In this document: piece by piece, positions 1-12,000 of the stretch
Layout: every line of letters starts with the position of its first letter
Numbering within the stretch: position 1 is the first letter of the stretch
From: Camellia lanceoleosa
Lineage: Eukaryota > Streptophyta > Magnoliopsida > Ericales > Theaceae
Length of the DNA: 64,000 nucleotides
Direction of reading: 5' to 3'
NCBI GenBank assembly: GCA_025200525.1
Contig: CM045762.1
Span: forward strand, 110,892,734-110,956,733
Notes under the pieces: model-generated
What the model saw: only the letters and a program-made list of their open reading frames with translations
Databases searched by the model: none
Told to the model about the DNA's origin: nothing
Position numbers and translations under genes: made by a program

Positions 1-460
1 AACAACAAAATGACCTTAAGCAAACATCAAAAGGACCTCAAAAAAGTCTTTTTTTAGTTGACAACAAAGCTCAAATATGCATGCAAATAAGGCTAAGAGA
101 TGGATCAAAATAAAGCTCAAAAGAGAGAAAAAGTGTGTTACCCTTGAACCTCAGCAAGACAGCAACTTCTCTTGCCCAAAACTGACTCTTTGAGACCTCT
201 CAAGACCCTCCAGGAACCTTAGAACAATGGTGGAGGTGTGTGGCTGTGAGGTGTGGTGTAATAGGTCAAGAACAAGACCCTTTTGAACCCAAAACAAAGA
301 GATATAGAGGGAAGTGTATGCACAAGCCTTAGACAAATTTCTCAACCTGTGCCAAGGAAGAGGAGGTCCTCTCTTATAGAGATACAAGGCCAAAGCTTCT
401 TCAAGAAGCTAGAAACCAAGGTTCAAGATACTTCATACACGTGTATGGAGGATACAGTCT
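1..460 (-). mobile_element. Left half of older Tat-type LTR (T0), split by T1
   Basis: The reverse complement follows the layout of the T1 LTR: a degraded ATACACGTGTAT palindrome (about 431-452), then a TATA-like TCTATAAG (about 372-379), then a transcribed leader with the LTR-like 'ttcaagggtaac' segment. It is clearly diverged from T1, so it is a related subfamily. It joins the segment at 19281-20146 if T1 is removed. The candidate 5-bp duplication is AGTCT (456-460) against AGTTT (19281-19285), one mismatch. The LTR continues beyond the left window edge. Short open frames here are not genes. Confidence 0.8.
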
Positions 461-3400
461 TGTAGACACCCCATTTTTGACCGTCCTCAAGACTTGGACG
501 TCACTATTTGAACACCCGGTGATCATCCATGTTTGTGTTTGTTTGGAGTTCCCGGAGGTCTCGGCTACGCGCCTTGCCTCAGGATCTCCAAACTTGACTG
601 TTTAGTGTCTGGTTTTGCACCAAACACTTGTGTTTTGCCTTGGAGGGGCAGGGAATGCCTTGTGAGGCATCCCCACACATCACCGGCCATGGCCAGAGGC
701 CACTGGCTGGTGTTTTGTTGCCATCGGCAATGTATATTGCCGGTCGGCATTTTTTGTTGCCGATTGGCAGTTTATTTTGTCAAAATGGCACTTTTGGCTA
801 GCCGACTACTGTTCATCTGCTTTTGCAGATATTTTAATATAGTTGTATTGCGTTTTGTTCCCCTCCATACAGGTGTATGAAGGGATGGCTTCCTTGTTAG
901 CTTCTTGAGTAAGCTTTACAAGATTGACTTCTCTATAAGAGGAGCCCTCCTCTCTTGGCTTTAAGGTTAGAGAGAAAAAGGTTAGAAAAGTTCAGAGGGA
1001 GCTTTGGTTCTAGGTTTAGGATTTTGTATCTATCCTATATCTATATCTCTCATTCTCTTGTGTTTGTGTGTGTTTAGGCTTACTATTGCACACAAACACA
1101 TGGTGTTACACCTTTTTGTAGTTTGTGAAGGACCAGAGGTCTGTTCTTGAGGTTCTTGGGTGGTTTTGAGCTTGGAGGAGCAGCTGGTCCACCCTTTGTG
1201 AAGAGGTTCTTCAAGGGTAACAATCTTACCCCTTTTTACCCCATTCTTGCATACTATTTTTGCCTATCTTAGAACTATTTTTGAGCTTAGTATATAATAT
1301 AAAAAAGTTCTATTTTTTGGGCCCTCTAAATAGTTTGTTTAGAGTGTTTTGTGGTTTGGAGGTGTTTGACCCCTCGTAAGCCTTGAGAGGCCCCATTTTG
1401 TGCCATTTTGAGTGAGCTCCGGGACTTTGGTGTTTGGGCCTCCTCACCACTGAAATCTTGAGGGATTTCAGTGGTAAGGATGGTGCCTTGAAGTCCCAAG
1501 AAGGAGAGGGCCACCCCCTCTCCTTATTGTCCTTGAAAAGAGCCATTTTTGCCTCTTTAATGAGCACTTAGCTAAGCCTCATGTTGCCCATGCCTTAGCT
1601 ATTATTTATGCTTATTTTTCCATAAAATAGCATTGTTGTATGTTGGTTTTGGTACACCATGCTTGCCATGCTTGCTCAGCATACATGCCATGTAATGCCT
1701 TGTTGTTGCCTTAACATGCCTTAGGTTGCAAGCCCTTGTTTTAGCATGTTTTAGGCTTAGCTTTGTGAAGCTTTAATGCATGTTTTTGTATGCTTTAGCT
1801 TTGTTTTAAGTTTCTTTAGTCATACTTGCCATGTATTGCATAGCCCCTTTGCATTGTTAGCTTGTAGGCTTTGAAAATGAGAAGCGTTGAGCATGCATTG
1901 CTTGAGTTATCTTAGTGACTTGGCATCATTTATAGCATAATCTCAGTCCCTAAGACATGCTTGAATGCTTTCCTTGGATGTCTCTTTGTTGCTTTGAAAG
2001 GTTGTGCCTTATGCTCCATGTTTGGTCATTGTGCATGCTTTTGAATTCAAGTCATTTAGATGCCATCTAAGTGGTCTTTTGGGCTTTGATTCATGTGCTA
2101 AAACTCTGTCTTGGTCATTAAATTCATACCATGTTTGGTCTTGATAAGTGTAGTCCAATGCCTCTTTGGTGAGCCTTAGGTTTTGGACCTTAATTGCATG
2201 ATATGCTTGCTTTGTTTAATTGGTTTGGCACCATTTTTAGCATGATTTTCAGAGCCTAGTATGCATGCCATTAGTCCATGTTTCCACCTTTTGTGTGTGC
2301 TTGAAAGTTACTTCATTATGCTTAAGTCTTGAACCATGTATCTATGCATGCGCGTATGTACATTTGCCCTCATGAACTGAGCATTATGGTCACTGTTTTA
2401 GGCCTAATTAGAGCTACCTAAATCATGTTTAAGACCATCCTTTGCTTGCTTGCATGTTTACCTCGTATGTTTGTTTGCATGCTTGCATGTACATCTTGCA
2501 TTCCCACGTTGCATCCTTAGTTCATACGCCTAGGTTGCATTGCATCTTGTATGCATGCCTTGTTCCTTGATCTAGTGATAGGAATTGGGCCCCTTCGGTT
2601 TGTTGGTTTGCATTGCATTTGACGTCAAAATGTGCACACTTGGTCCCTCGGGCCATCACGCATGGAAATGTGTAATTAATGGTCCGAGAACCAAGGAGCA
2701 TGTCCCTTTGAGTCACTAACATGATAAGGGACATGGTTGGTGCATATACGGCTTGAATTGCATTGCCATGCAAAGCTTTGTCCTCTGATGCTGTCAAACA
2801 GGTTCTGCAGGAACTTTTTGCCGATCGACTGCATGGAGTGCCGACCGGCAATAAATTGGTGGCTGATGGATTTATTGTGTGCCGATGGACACCAAATCAC
2901 AGCCGGTGATGATTCCCTCTAGCCGATGGCACTCCTCAACATCTAGTAAGCACATCCTGAGATTTTGGCAGTCTTCAGAGGAGTGTAGCAAGGAAAACAG
3001 AGGCAGCTTCCGCATAGCAGTGCATTTCCGAGCAAGACCGAGCATGCATTGCATCAGGCTCTCCTCCCGAGGCGGTTTACTGTTTTCCCTAGATTAGTTA
3101 ATTTGCTTAGCTAATTAGATGGCCTATAATATTTAATCAGCTTGTAGTTTAATTATCTGTAATATTTATTTGGTCCCTCCGGGCGAGGGCAAATCTGTAA
3201 TAAGTGTGGGTGCGTGTGTGTGCATGTCTTCCAACCCCCACTTCTTTCTTCCCTTTTATTTACCCGCTTATGATGGCAGATTAGGGCATGTTTAAATTAG
3301 CATACCTTATGCTATGCATACGTGCTTCCATGCATTTGTCTTGCATGCACCGGGCTTGGTACATCATGCTAACTGCATTTGTACTTCAATTCCAAATTGA

Positions 3401-4223
3401 ATGCGTGCATTAATTGATTGCATTTCACATGTCATGTTTAGGTTAGCCGAGCCTACCCTAGTTGCATCCTGCATGTGTTGCATTAGTCAATTTGACATGA
3501 ACCAGGGCCATGCATGTTTGCTAACTAGTTTATTGTTTTGGCACGGAGTACGATGTAAGTATTTTTCGTGCTTTAGCATATCGCATGTGTGTGAATGCTA
3601 TCATGACAGCATGCTTACCATATGGATAGATGCTTATGTGGTAAACTGTTTGAATGCCTGTGAGTGGAGGTTGGATTGTCTGAGTTGGAAAAACTCGTTG
3701 AAATCCGTATTTTAGCCTATTTGCGAGTAGCAAATTCCAAAGTGTTTTTCAAAACAAACAGATATGCAATGCTTATTTCCAAATTAGGCAATCTAGTCTA
3801 TACTTGTTTGCTGTGCACATAACATAGTAATTCTAGGCTAATAACTGGAATATGAACACATAACGTTTTCAAAAACGGATATCAAAGTTTGTAGAGGCCG
3901 GTCTTCGGATCGGGCGAGAGGAGGTGCTCATAACTAACCTTCCCTAATCGTACCCAAGTTCCCGAGCCGAGGCAACTTTGGTGATGACGGACACGTGGCC
4001 TTTGGCACCGAGTCAGGGTTTCCTAAATTTCTCTATTTAAAAAATATTTAGGTGGCGACTCTGTATCTGGTAAAGCGGTCCATGTTTGGCATTTCTTTTC
4101 AAAAATTTGTTTTCTCAAAACGATTTGCGGGATTTGGACTCTTTGGTTCAGATTTAGAGCCGTGACAACATTTTGAGTCCGAACTGTAGCGTGTAGCACG
4201 GGGTCCCTCGCGGGCGTGTTAGA
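461..4223 (+). repeat. T1 5' LTR
   Basis: This 3.76-kb copy matches 15528-19280 along its whole length. Its start TGTAGACACCCC and end GTGTTAGA show the TG...CA pattern with one changed base at the end. The U3 part is about 470 bp long and holds GCCGRTCGGC-like short palindromes (715-790), the large palindrome (861-884, two mismatches here) and a TATA box (934-940). The remaining roughly 3.2 kb is non-coding. Open frames inside it are chance. Confidence 0.92.
861..940 (+). promoter_or_regulatory. T1 5' LTR core promoter: palindrome plus TATA box
   Basis: The degraded palindrome CCCTCCATACAGGTGTATGA (861-880) continues to 884 and is followed about 50 bp later by CTCTATAAGAGG with TATAAGA at 934-940. 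In the 3' LTR the palindrome is perfect. The position about 0.4-0.5 kb into the LTR suits a U3 promoter. Transcription would start roughly 30 bp after the TATA box. The promoter role is inferred. Confidence 0.6.
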
Positions 4224-4228
4224 GTTTC

Positions 4229-4247
4229 TGGCGGCTCTGCTGGGGAT
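4229..4247 (+). other. T1 primer binding site, tRNA-Arg type
   Basis: TGGCGGCTCTGCTGGGGAT begins 5 bp after the LTR. Its complement resembles the 3' end of plant tRNA-Arg (ACG) with CCA added, apart from a few mismatches. Tat/Ogre elements typically use a tRNA-Arg primer, which supports the clade assignment. Confidence 0.8.
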
Positions 4248-4909
4248 TTTAGAGAGCTTGACTTGAACTCGTGATATCCTGTTTTGACTTCATTTATGTG
4301 TCTCTTTGCATTGCATGTGCATTGGTGCGCCTAGGACACCGTGTTGGCCATCTGCTATTCTCGAAGGGCTTCTTGGGAGGCTTGACTTTGTCAAAGCATG
4401 CCATAAGGTGACGATTCTTGGCTCTACCAAGATGGGAACACAAACCCGGTTTCTGAGGCACCCTTTCGACCATTCGACCTAGTGCATATTCGGAATCCAT
4501 AGTGACCATTCCAAACTAGGACAGGTTGCTTACCCGATGTTAGGTTGTTTGAAACCGCTGCGTGCGTAGTGAAACCCTAGCTCCTGACAAAATCGGACAG
4601 GGAAACCCTACCCCAACATAGGGGTGTATTGGCTCTCATTTATTTGCTATGTGCTTTTAGAGTGTATCTCTACAGGAGCGCACATATCAATTTGCAAGTT
4701 TGAGTATCAGGCCTGAGGGCACCAGTATCAGTATTTGAGAGAACCAGTTACATCTGCAGGTATCTGATTCAGTATTTTGTGAGACAGTGATTTCTGGGGA
4801 ACAGTGATCAGTAGTAGAGTACAGTTGTTCGGCTGCACCTGTGTTTGATCCGTTTGGGCTGAAATGCTGCTTGTTTTTCCTTTGAGTTCAGAGAGTTCCA
4901 GAATAGTCA

Positions 4910-5968
4910 GTGTTCCCCCTTGCCGAGGCAAGACCTATGATGACGCAGAATTCAGAAGAGATCGTGGTTATGACAGCCGCGTTGGGTCAAGGAATCACTC
5001 TACCAAGTGAGACCAATATTGATATGCCGCATCCACCTAGGTCGCCTGCTGCACACCCGGTTTGGACCCCTCAACTATATCAGGCTCGCGAGCCTACTAC
5101 ATTTGAACTAATGGGGATGATAGGTGATCTCCAGAGGTCCGTGGTGGATCTCGCCTATGGAATGTCCGCTTCGCCACCAGCCGCACCATATGCCGGAGGT
5201 TCTGTACCCCAAGAGCCCCCGCTATTGGGACGAATCGTGATTGAACTTAGCCAACCGGAGTTGGCCTCCAACTATAACAATGACATGTCAACGTCAACCC
5301 AAACCCTTGATCAGGCCGAGGCCCGAGGTAAAGACAAAATGAAGGTAGATGTCGATCCTATCGAACAACTGCTATGGGCAGTCGAGGCTTTGAAAGCCGC
5401 AGGGATGAACAAGCAACAGATATCCGTAGTTGTGACAAAAGCTGTGGAGGATGCTTTCCCCACTCCACCTGAGGGTAGTTCAAGTTAGTCAGAAAACCGG
5501 GATAGGCCCCGTCATGCCAGAACAGTTCCTCCCATTCCCAACCCTGCACCTGGGAACAATCAGAAATCCAAGGCCGCGCCGGCCGACCCTTTCGCTAGTG
5601 CGTCTAGCAAGAGTGCTCAACCTTCAAAGTACATGCCCCGGGGGCGCAGGGTCTTCCATGCTCTCTACATGCCATTGTCCAAGGCACTCTGGATTCTTGC
5701 TGAGAGGGGACACCTTAAACCCTTGGAGCCTCGGCCCCTCTCGAAGAATCTCCCTGCTACACATGATGTTGCTTTGTACTGTGCGTACCACCAGCAAACC
5801 GGTCATGCTACCGATAATTGCTTCCGCCTCCGTCATGAGGTGCAGGATTTAATTGACAACGAGGTTATCCTCCCACCCACCTCAGCCAAGTCCGTTACTA
5901 CCCAGTTATTGGACGAGTATGTAATCAGAGAGTGGACCACCTGCGGGCGGCGCTTGGTATATTTTTGA
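4910..5968 (+). pseudogene. gag: Tat-type gag remnant, shortened, with one in-frame stop
   Basis: A single reading frame runs from the ATG at 4910 (another ATG lies at 4937) to 5968, broken only by a TAG at 5486-5488. The first 192 residues are not strongly diagnostic. The second part (from 5489) carries the Tat/Ogre gag C-terminal signature: a LSKAL..LAERGHLKPLEPRP segment, then CAYHQQTGHATDNCFRLRH and QDLIDNEVI. Full-length Tat gag proteins also have a long central capsid region. About 350 codons here leave no room for it, so an internal deletion is likely. The 660-bp leader before it has no convincing gene. No pol frame follows. Gag would form the particle in the cytoplasm, but this copy cannot make the full protein. 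Confidence 0.75.
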
Positions 5969-7020
5969 TGTGGCGTCTGGCACGCATTTTTGAGCATCTG
6001 CGAATACTAGTTTTGTAAATCCTGGCTTGGGTGTCGAGTCAGTCTTTTGTTTTGTTTTGAGTCTGTCTCATTGTCTTGAGTCAGCTCTTTTGCTTACGGG
6101 TCTGTCTTGTTATAGCGAGTCAACCCCCCCTTTTGTATAGAATGCTAGGTGATTCTGGGGTTGTTGCCTCAGACACCGTTTTGTCTTGTAATTACCCATT
6201 TTTGGTTTTTGAGTCTGTCTCTGCCGAGGAGCCAGTTATACCAACAAATATGAATGAAACAGCTGTGGCTATCTCATTTTCATGCTTGCTTTCAGTGTGA
6301 GTTAGTTGTGCCAGAGGAGGCGAATAGAACGGCAGTACATTCTACCTACCCTTTTGTGCCTTGAACATCATTGTAATGACCTAAGGTTTTTTTCAAAACC
6401 CCTTTTTGAGCACTGCGGTGGTAAAAACGAAGAGGAAGGAATTCCTCGGGTTTTGCAAAATTTGATCATTTTGAGAGAAGATAGGCATGCTAAGCCTTTT
6501 TATGAATGAAATCATGCTTGTCAGTGTGAGTACTGAGAAGGACCCTAGCTTTGATCCAGATTGGTTCCACACTATCTTCAGCGCAAGCGATTTGTCACTT
6601 CCTTAAAAAAAAACTTTCAAAAACAAAATGTTTTGCGCGGTCTTGTGAAGACTTGTGTGGAATTGCTCTTGAGATTGTGCAGTTTAGGATCGCTCTCAGC
6701 CTCAAGATTCAACCTATCTGTTTCGAACCCGGAATCCACTCAAAGCGTTCAACAGTTAACTGCCATGAAAGGCCTGTGCGGCCCGATTTGAAGCAACCCT
6801 CAAGCAAAAGGTACCAAATTCAGATCAAGAAGATTAGATCTCACCGGCAGAGGCTCGCGAAGCGACCATGATGGATCCTTCTGCAAATCAGTACAATAGC
6901 CATTCTCCTGGACTCAGATGACTTCAGGATCTCAAAACCAATTGGCATGGACTATGTTACACTTTTACCCTTTGAGAGGCTCGCTGGGCTGAAAACCCAG
7001 AAGGGTGACCCAGGCAAAAG

Positions 7021-7165
7021 TTAGAGCAAGAAAAAAGAAAAGAATGAAAAAATGCAAAAAAAAAAAAAAAAAGAGAGAGAAAATCAAAGAAAAGAACAAA
7101 AAAAATGAAATGAAAAAAAAAGAAAGAAATGAAAAAAATTGAAAAAAGAAAGAAGAAAAAGAAGC
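7021..7165 (+). repeat. A-rich polypurine tract inside T1
   Basis: The stretch is almost only A and G, with runs of up to about 17 A. It lies between two copies of a 'gctcgc...gaaaac...aaaagttagagc' segment. It is low-complexity and not coding on either strand. Confidence 0.8.
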
Positions 7166-7253
7166 TCGCAAGGTCGAAAACCTATAACAGGCGCCCTGAC
7201 AAAAGTTAGAGCCTAAAAAGTGAAGGTTAAAATACCCGAGTGTACCTTAACCG

Positions 7254-7468
7254 GAACTACGTAAGGCTTGATTCCCATGTTTGGGATACGTAGGCAACTT
7301 CATCTTGAAGTGCAGCCCCCAACGCTTTCACAGCGCCCCCGTCCATGTAATGGTTTTGATCATCCTTGCTTCCTCTGCATCCGACAATTCGGTTGTAACA
7401 ACCGTGAACTACGTAGGCTTGATTCCCATGTTTGGGATACGTAGGAAACTTCATCCTGAAGTCCAGCC
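7254..7468 (+). repeat. Direct repeat pair with GAACTACGT...GGATACGTAGG
   Basis: Copies at about 7254-7310 and 7405-7462 share 'gaactacgta...ggcttgattcccatg', 'tttgggatacgtagg' and 'aacttcatc'. They are about 150 bp apart. The motif is recurrent in the 3' parts of Tat elements. Its function is unknown to me. Confidence 0.75.
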
Positions 7469-9033
7469 ACCGTTGCTCTTATAGTGACTGTGTCCATATA
7501 TTGGTTCAGACCGTCGTCTTCGGAGTTCAGTCGTCATTGATAAAAACTGCTTACAAAAATGCTGCGGCATCATCCAGACAAGGGGCAACTTTCCGTTGCC
7601 ATGCGTTGCCATAAGTTGCCTTGAGTTGCCATCCAAACCAGGGGCAACTTTCCGTTGCCATGTACCCCTTTAAAGCAAGGAGCAATTTTCCATTGCCTCC
7701 GATCCGAGGTTGCGCATCTCGAGGGTAAGTTCCGTGCTCGTTGAGCATTGACTGTTTACAAGAAAAATAGTTTTTGAAAATTTTTACTGAAGTTGACTAT
7801 TTTCTCGAAAACTATTTCATTTTCCAAAAATCGGACCATCTTCTTGGACCCAAAAGGGAAAATTTTCAGTGCTCACAGCCTGACTTGCATGATTTTTCAA
7901 ATCAAAACAAGTATGTTAATCCGACTCGCATTTTGGTCAAAATTGTTTTAGAAAGAAGAAAACAAAAATGGTCAAAGTAACAAACTAGGGGCGCAATTGA
8001 GTCAGGGCTTCTGTCTTTTCCCCACCGTTAACATACTTGCCATAAGGGCACTCTATCCACCAGAAGAAATAGCCATGACCTAACGGTGTTGGGCACGAAC
8101 CCGCAAGTTCCTATTCATCCATCAATCACCCTAGGGAGGGATGAAAAATGAGAGAATAAAGAATAGAGAGGTGTAAGTGAAGAGAGAAGTGAGCGAGAGG
8201 GTTTTGAGAGAAAAACCGAGCCTGAGGGCCGAGCGATGTGAGAATCACAAATCAGAAAGGGTGGGAACAAAACCCGGGGAAACTGGCTCCTTGTGATCTG
8301 AGGTCTCTCATTCTTGTAAACACGTCCGTCTGTCGTGTCTTTTGCCTTGTTTTCCTCAACTTTTGTCTTGAGTCTTTTCCGGGCGGGTCTCGTTGTGTTT
8401 AGGTCGTGTACCTTTTGTTTGAGTCTTTCTCGCTGTGTTCAGTTGCAGGCTCGATACACCGGTTGAAAACCCTTCTTTGTTTCAAAAAAAAAAAAAAAAT
8501 CGCTTATGCTCAGAGTGTTGTGCCATTCTCTACGTTTAGGCGAAGCAAAAGAAGAAAAAAAAATTTGGAGCATCTGAGTGTGCTTCAATTTCAGCCAGTT
8601 TCACCTTCGTAGTCCGTTTTGTCAGATTGGGGCTGTCTGGTCAGGGTTTGCTGTGTCCAGAATAAATCAAGCATGGTGTTGTGGGCTGTGTGTTCAGGTT
8701 AAATAGTGGTTTGCATTAGTGGTTTACTATTAACCGGATCATTACCTGGTTACTACAATGCAAATATTTGATTTTCAGATAACAAATCAATCCCATTGTG
8801 ATGTGATGCAGCACGATACAATGCAGTGCAAAATATGGAATGTACAGATATAACACTTTTTTTAGACAAAAAAGAGTTTGCTTCATTTCATAGAATCTTG
8901 TTCAAGTACATAGTTTTGAAGAAAACAAAAACCCGCCTGTGGCGGTACAAGATACTGGGGCTACCAACTAAAAAAGAAGAAAAAGAAAAAGTACAAAAAA
9001 GAGAAGAAAAAGCAGCAAAAGTCTGGGTCGTCA

Positions 9034-12000
9034 TCAGTAGTCTCGGGCTTGGGGATCTGTCCTCGCCCTCTTCCTGGACGAAGGTCCAGGAGCATCGTCA
9101 TCGGCACCACCATCTGAACTCGAAGTTCGAACTGCCTCCTGCCTCTCCTCCTCAGATGATCCCGCCTCTGCCTCTGCCTCTGCCTCGGACTCGGACTCGG
9201 ACTCGGACTCATCATCAGGAATGGGTGCCCGAGAGCTACTCCCGGCATGAGCACGCCCCGCTCTAGCACAGGAATGTCCAGTGTCTCCACGCCCTCCTCG
9301 AACAGGAATGGAGGGCCCAGCTAGAGCACCACCCACCAGAGGGATCTGGAAAGGAGGCTGAAAAGCGTAAAAGGCAAATGCATCAGTACAGTGTGAGCAG
9401 TTTATTAGTGCAAAATACAGTGTATGAGTACAGTGTGAGCAGTGTATCAGTGCAGAATACAGTGTATGAGTACAGTGTGAGCAGTGAATCAGTGCAGAAT
9501 ATAGTGTATGAGTACAGTGTGTCAACGCTGTGTGCAGTGTATCCATGCAGAATGCAGTGTATAAGTACAGTGTGTGAATACAGTATATGAATGCTATGAA
9601 CAGTTTATCTGGTGTTATGTTGTGTGTCAAATTATGTGAAGCAGTTTACGTATGGTGTGAGATTGTGGTCAGAAAGAACATACCGGAATACTGTAGAGGG
9701 CCAGGAGGTCGAAGGTCCGTTGTAGCATCCCCATCATGGAGGCATTCAGCTCCAGAGACTGCCGGGTGTACTCGGAGGATGCCTACAAAAGTATCAGATG
9801 CATCAGTATTTTGCGGAAGATCAAATGAACTGAAATGAAATAACAGTACAAGATGCGAAATGAAGTAATATATACCGGAGGCAAGTCAGGGACACCGACT
9901 AACTCGTGATCGGCCGGGGGAGGAGCAAAAGGGACCTGGTAGGTCGCCCCACCCTGCCCTCTGCATGTTAGTGAAGTGGGCAGAGCAGGTCAGCCGATCT
10001 CCCGCCCTCTCTGAACTCTGCCCCTGCCATGGACTCGAGCCCTCCTCGACGCTCCCGCTCCAGCTGCCGGTGCTGCTGGTCTCTCCCTCCCAGCTCGGTG
10101 ATCACCGCCCAAGGGTCGCATGATGTAGGTCCGGACGTACTCGGCATAGTCGCCCTCTCGCGTGGACGCTCATGCTACTCCTCAGTGCACGAGGGAAAGC
10201 CTCTCTGTGTGCCCCATATGTGTAGGAGGCGGACTCGGAACTATCTGCTCCGTAAACCTGTCTCGACGCAAGAAGCGCTCCTCAGTACCAAGCCCGATGC
10301 ATCGCCCTCTAACAGAATCCGGAGATGGGCAGTCTCCTCAGCACTCTCATAGTGGTCTCTCACCACGGCCGGCAACGGGGCCCAACGCTGCCAGGTGATC
10401 TGCAGGTACAAATGCAGTTTGTTATCTATCTGTTATCGAAAATACAGTGCTAAAGCGAAGCTTAAACAAACTCTAAAGTTGAACATACCTCCGCGGCGGT
10501 GATGGTGTCGAAGTAGTGGCAGAAAAAGATGAAAGACTCCCGCGGTCTCCGCACACACCGCATGTCAAAGCGATGAGAAAAGGGGACGTCAAGCGGGATC
10601 TCCACATCGGGTACTGGGGCAAGCCTGGGAAAGTAGGCGTAGATCCACAATCGCAGTAATGTATATTAGTATGACTATCGAGCAAAGCGTATCTGAGAAT
10701 AAAGCAAGAATGGCAGAGCCGTGTGTTGTGCAAATGTATTATGCGTAATGCACGCGATGTGCAGGTACTGATCGGTAAAGCAGAGTATATGTGTGTGCCG
10801 CGTGTGCAGTATATAGTCAGAGGTAGACCGTGGTGTGTGCAGTGTACAGAATACGGAAAATGTAAAGCAGAAAGCATAAATGTAAAAGGGGAAGAAGATG
10901 TACCTCCCAAGTTCGCCAGTATCCGCCAAGAAGCTGTCCGCTGAGGCGGGAAGAAGAGCTCATGTAACCGTATAAAGTGGCCAAGCCTGCGCCACCCCAG
11001 TCGTAGCAGTGGATCCGCCTGACATCCACCAGTGCGCTCAACAGGCAAAGAGGCACGGTGTTCGCCCGGTCGGCGAAAAGGGTCATCCCGAGCAGAAACA
11101 TGATGAAGCCCCGTGCATACTGATCCACCTCCTCTGGGGTCATCTGCGCCTCCTCCGTCAAGGCTCGCTGAATCCGAAAGTGGCTCTCGAACCATGAGTA
11201 TCTGACAAACCCTGCTCGAGCGAGGGGAGGCTGAGTGCTAAGCAGGTACAACTGGACGCGCGTCCCACTCACCTATATCGGTGTCGAAGGGAATCGGATC
11301 CCCTCCTACCCCGATGCTAGTAAGCATCGAGAAATCATAAGGGGTCATCGTCATGTCCCCTACGACGGAGAAGTGGAAGGAGTTGGTGGTATCCTACCAC
11401 CTCTCCACTAAAGCAGCGAGCAAGGGTCTGCAGGTGGTAAGCTGGGAGAGCCCCTGCAGAAGATGCCGAAACTCGCCTCGTCGATGATGTGGTGAACCAC
11501 ATCTGGCAACTTCGCATACCAATCCCGAGCAATGATGTTCCCATACCCGCGGATCGTATGGGAGTCCCCCTGTAATCAAAAACAACAATTGTGAAGCAAT
11601 ATTCAAGATGTAGTTTTGAGAAGCATATAGATATAATGTGTGTGTGCGCGTTTTCAAATGTAAAGCCGGCATTGGGTGTCAGTATGCTAGCAGAGAACTA
11701 CAGCCTATGACTTGTCAGTGTGTTGAATGGTTCAGTACAGATGTAACATGTGTGCACGTTTTTCAGATTTAAACAGACATCGGGTGCCGGTGCCCTTACA
11801 GTAAATTACAACGTGTAATGTGTCAGCATGTTTGAGTGGTTCTGGGCAAATACGGCATATGTGCACGTTTTTTAGAAATCAAACAAATATCAGATGCCGG
11901 TGTGTCCACAGTGAAGTACAGTATGTGTTGTGTTAGTGTGTTTAAGCAATTTAGGGCTAGTGTAGTGTGTGTACGCGTGTCAGATTGAAGCAGTTATCAA

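Larger units (their letters stand above)
5969..8830. other. T1 non-coding interior where pol would be expected
   Basis: No frame with protease, RT or integrase motifs is visible. The stretch contains untranslated sequence typical of Tat elements, including two 'aaaagttagagc' segments (about 7015 and 7202), an A-rich purine tract, the GAACTACGT repeat pair and GGGGCAACTTTCCGTTGCC repeats (about 7580-7700). Near 8130-8290 is a purine-rich segment, followed by 'aaactggctcc'. Frames rich in Lys or Phe arise from the A tracts. Confidence 0.6.

Noticed and set aside
2522..3733. Open frames on both strands in the T1 LTRs (also 17579-18790)
   Set aside because: They recur in both LTRs with uneven substitutions, have no domain signature and overlap on opposite strands. 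LTR sequence, not genes.
6965..7171. Phe-rich minus-strand frame
   Set aside because: It arises from the A-rich purine tract.
9034..9630. 198-codon minus-strand frame as a stand-alone gene
   Set aside because: Only the part 9034-9357 is a genuine exon of the PMD gene. The rest translates the intron minisatellite.
10029..10398. Plus-strand Arg/Ser-rich frames
   Set aside because: They are opposite to PMD exon 4, whose minus-strand reading matches the family.
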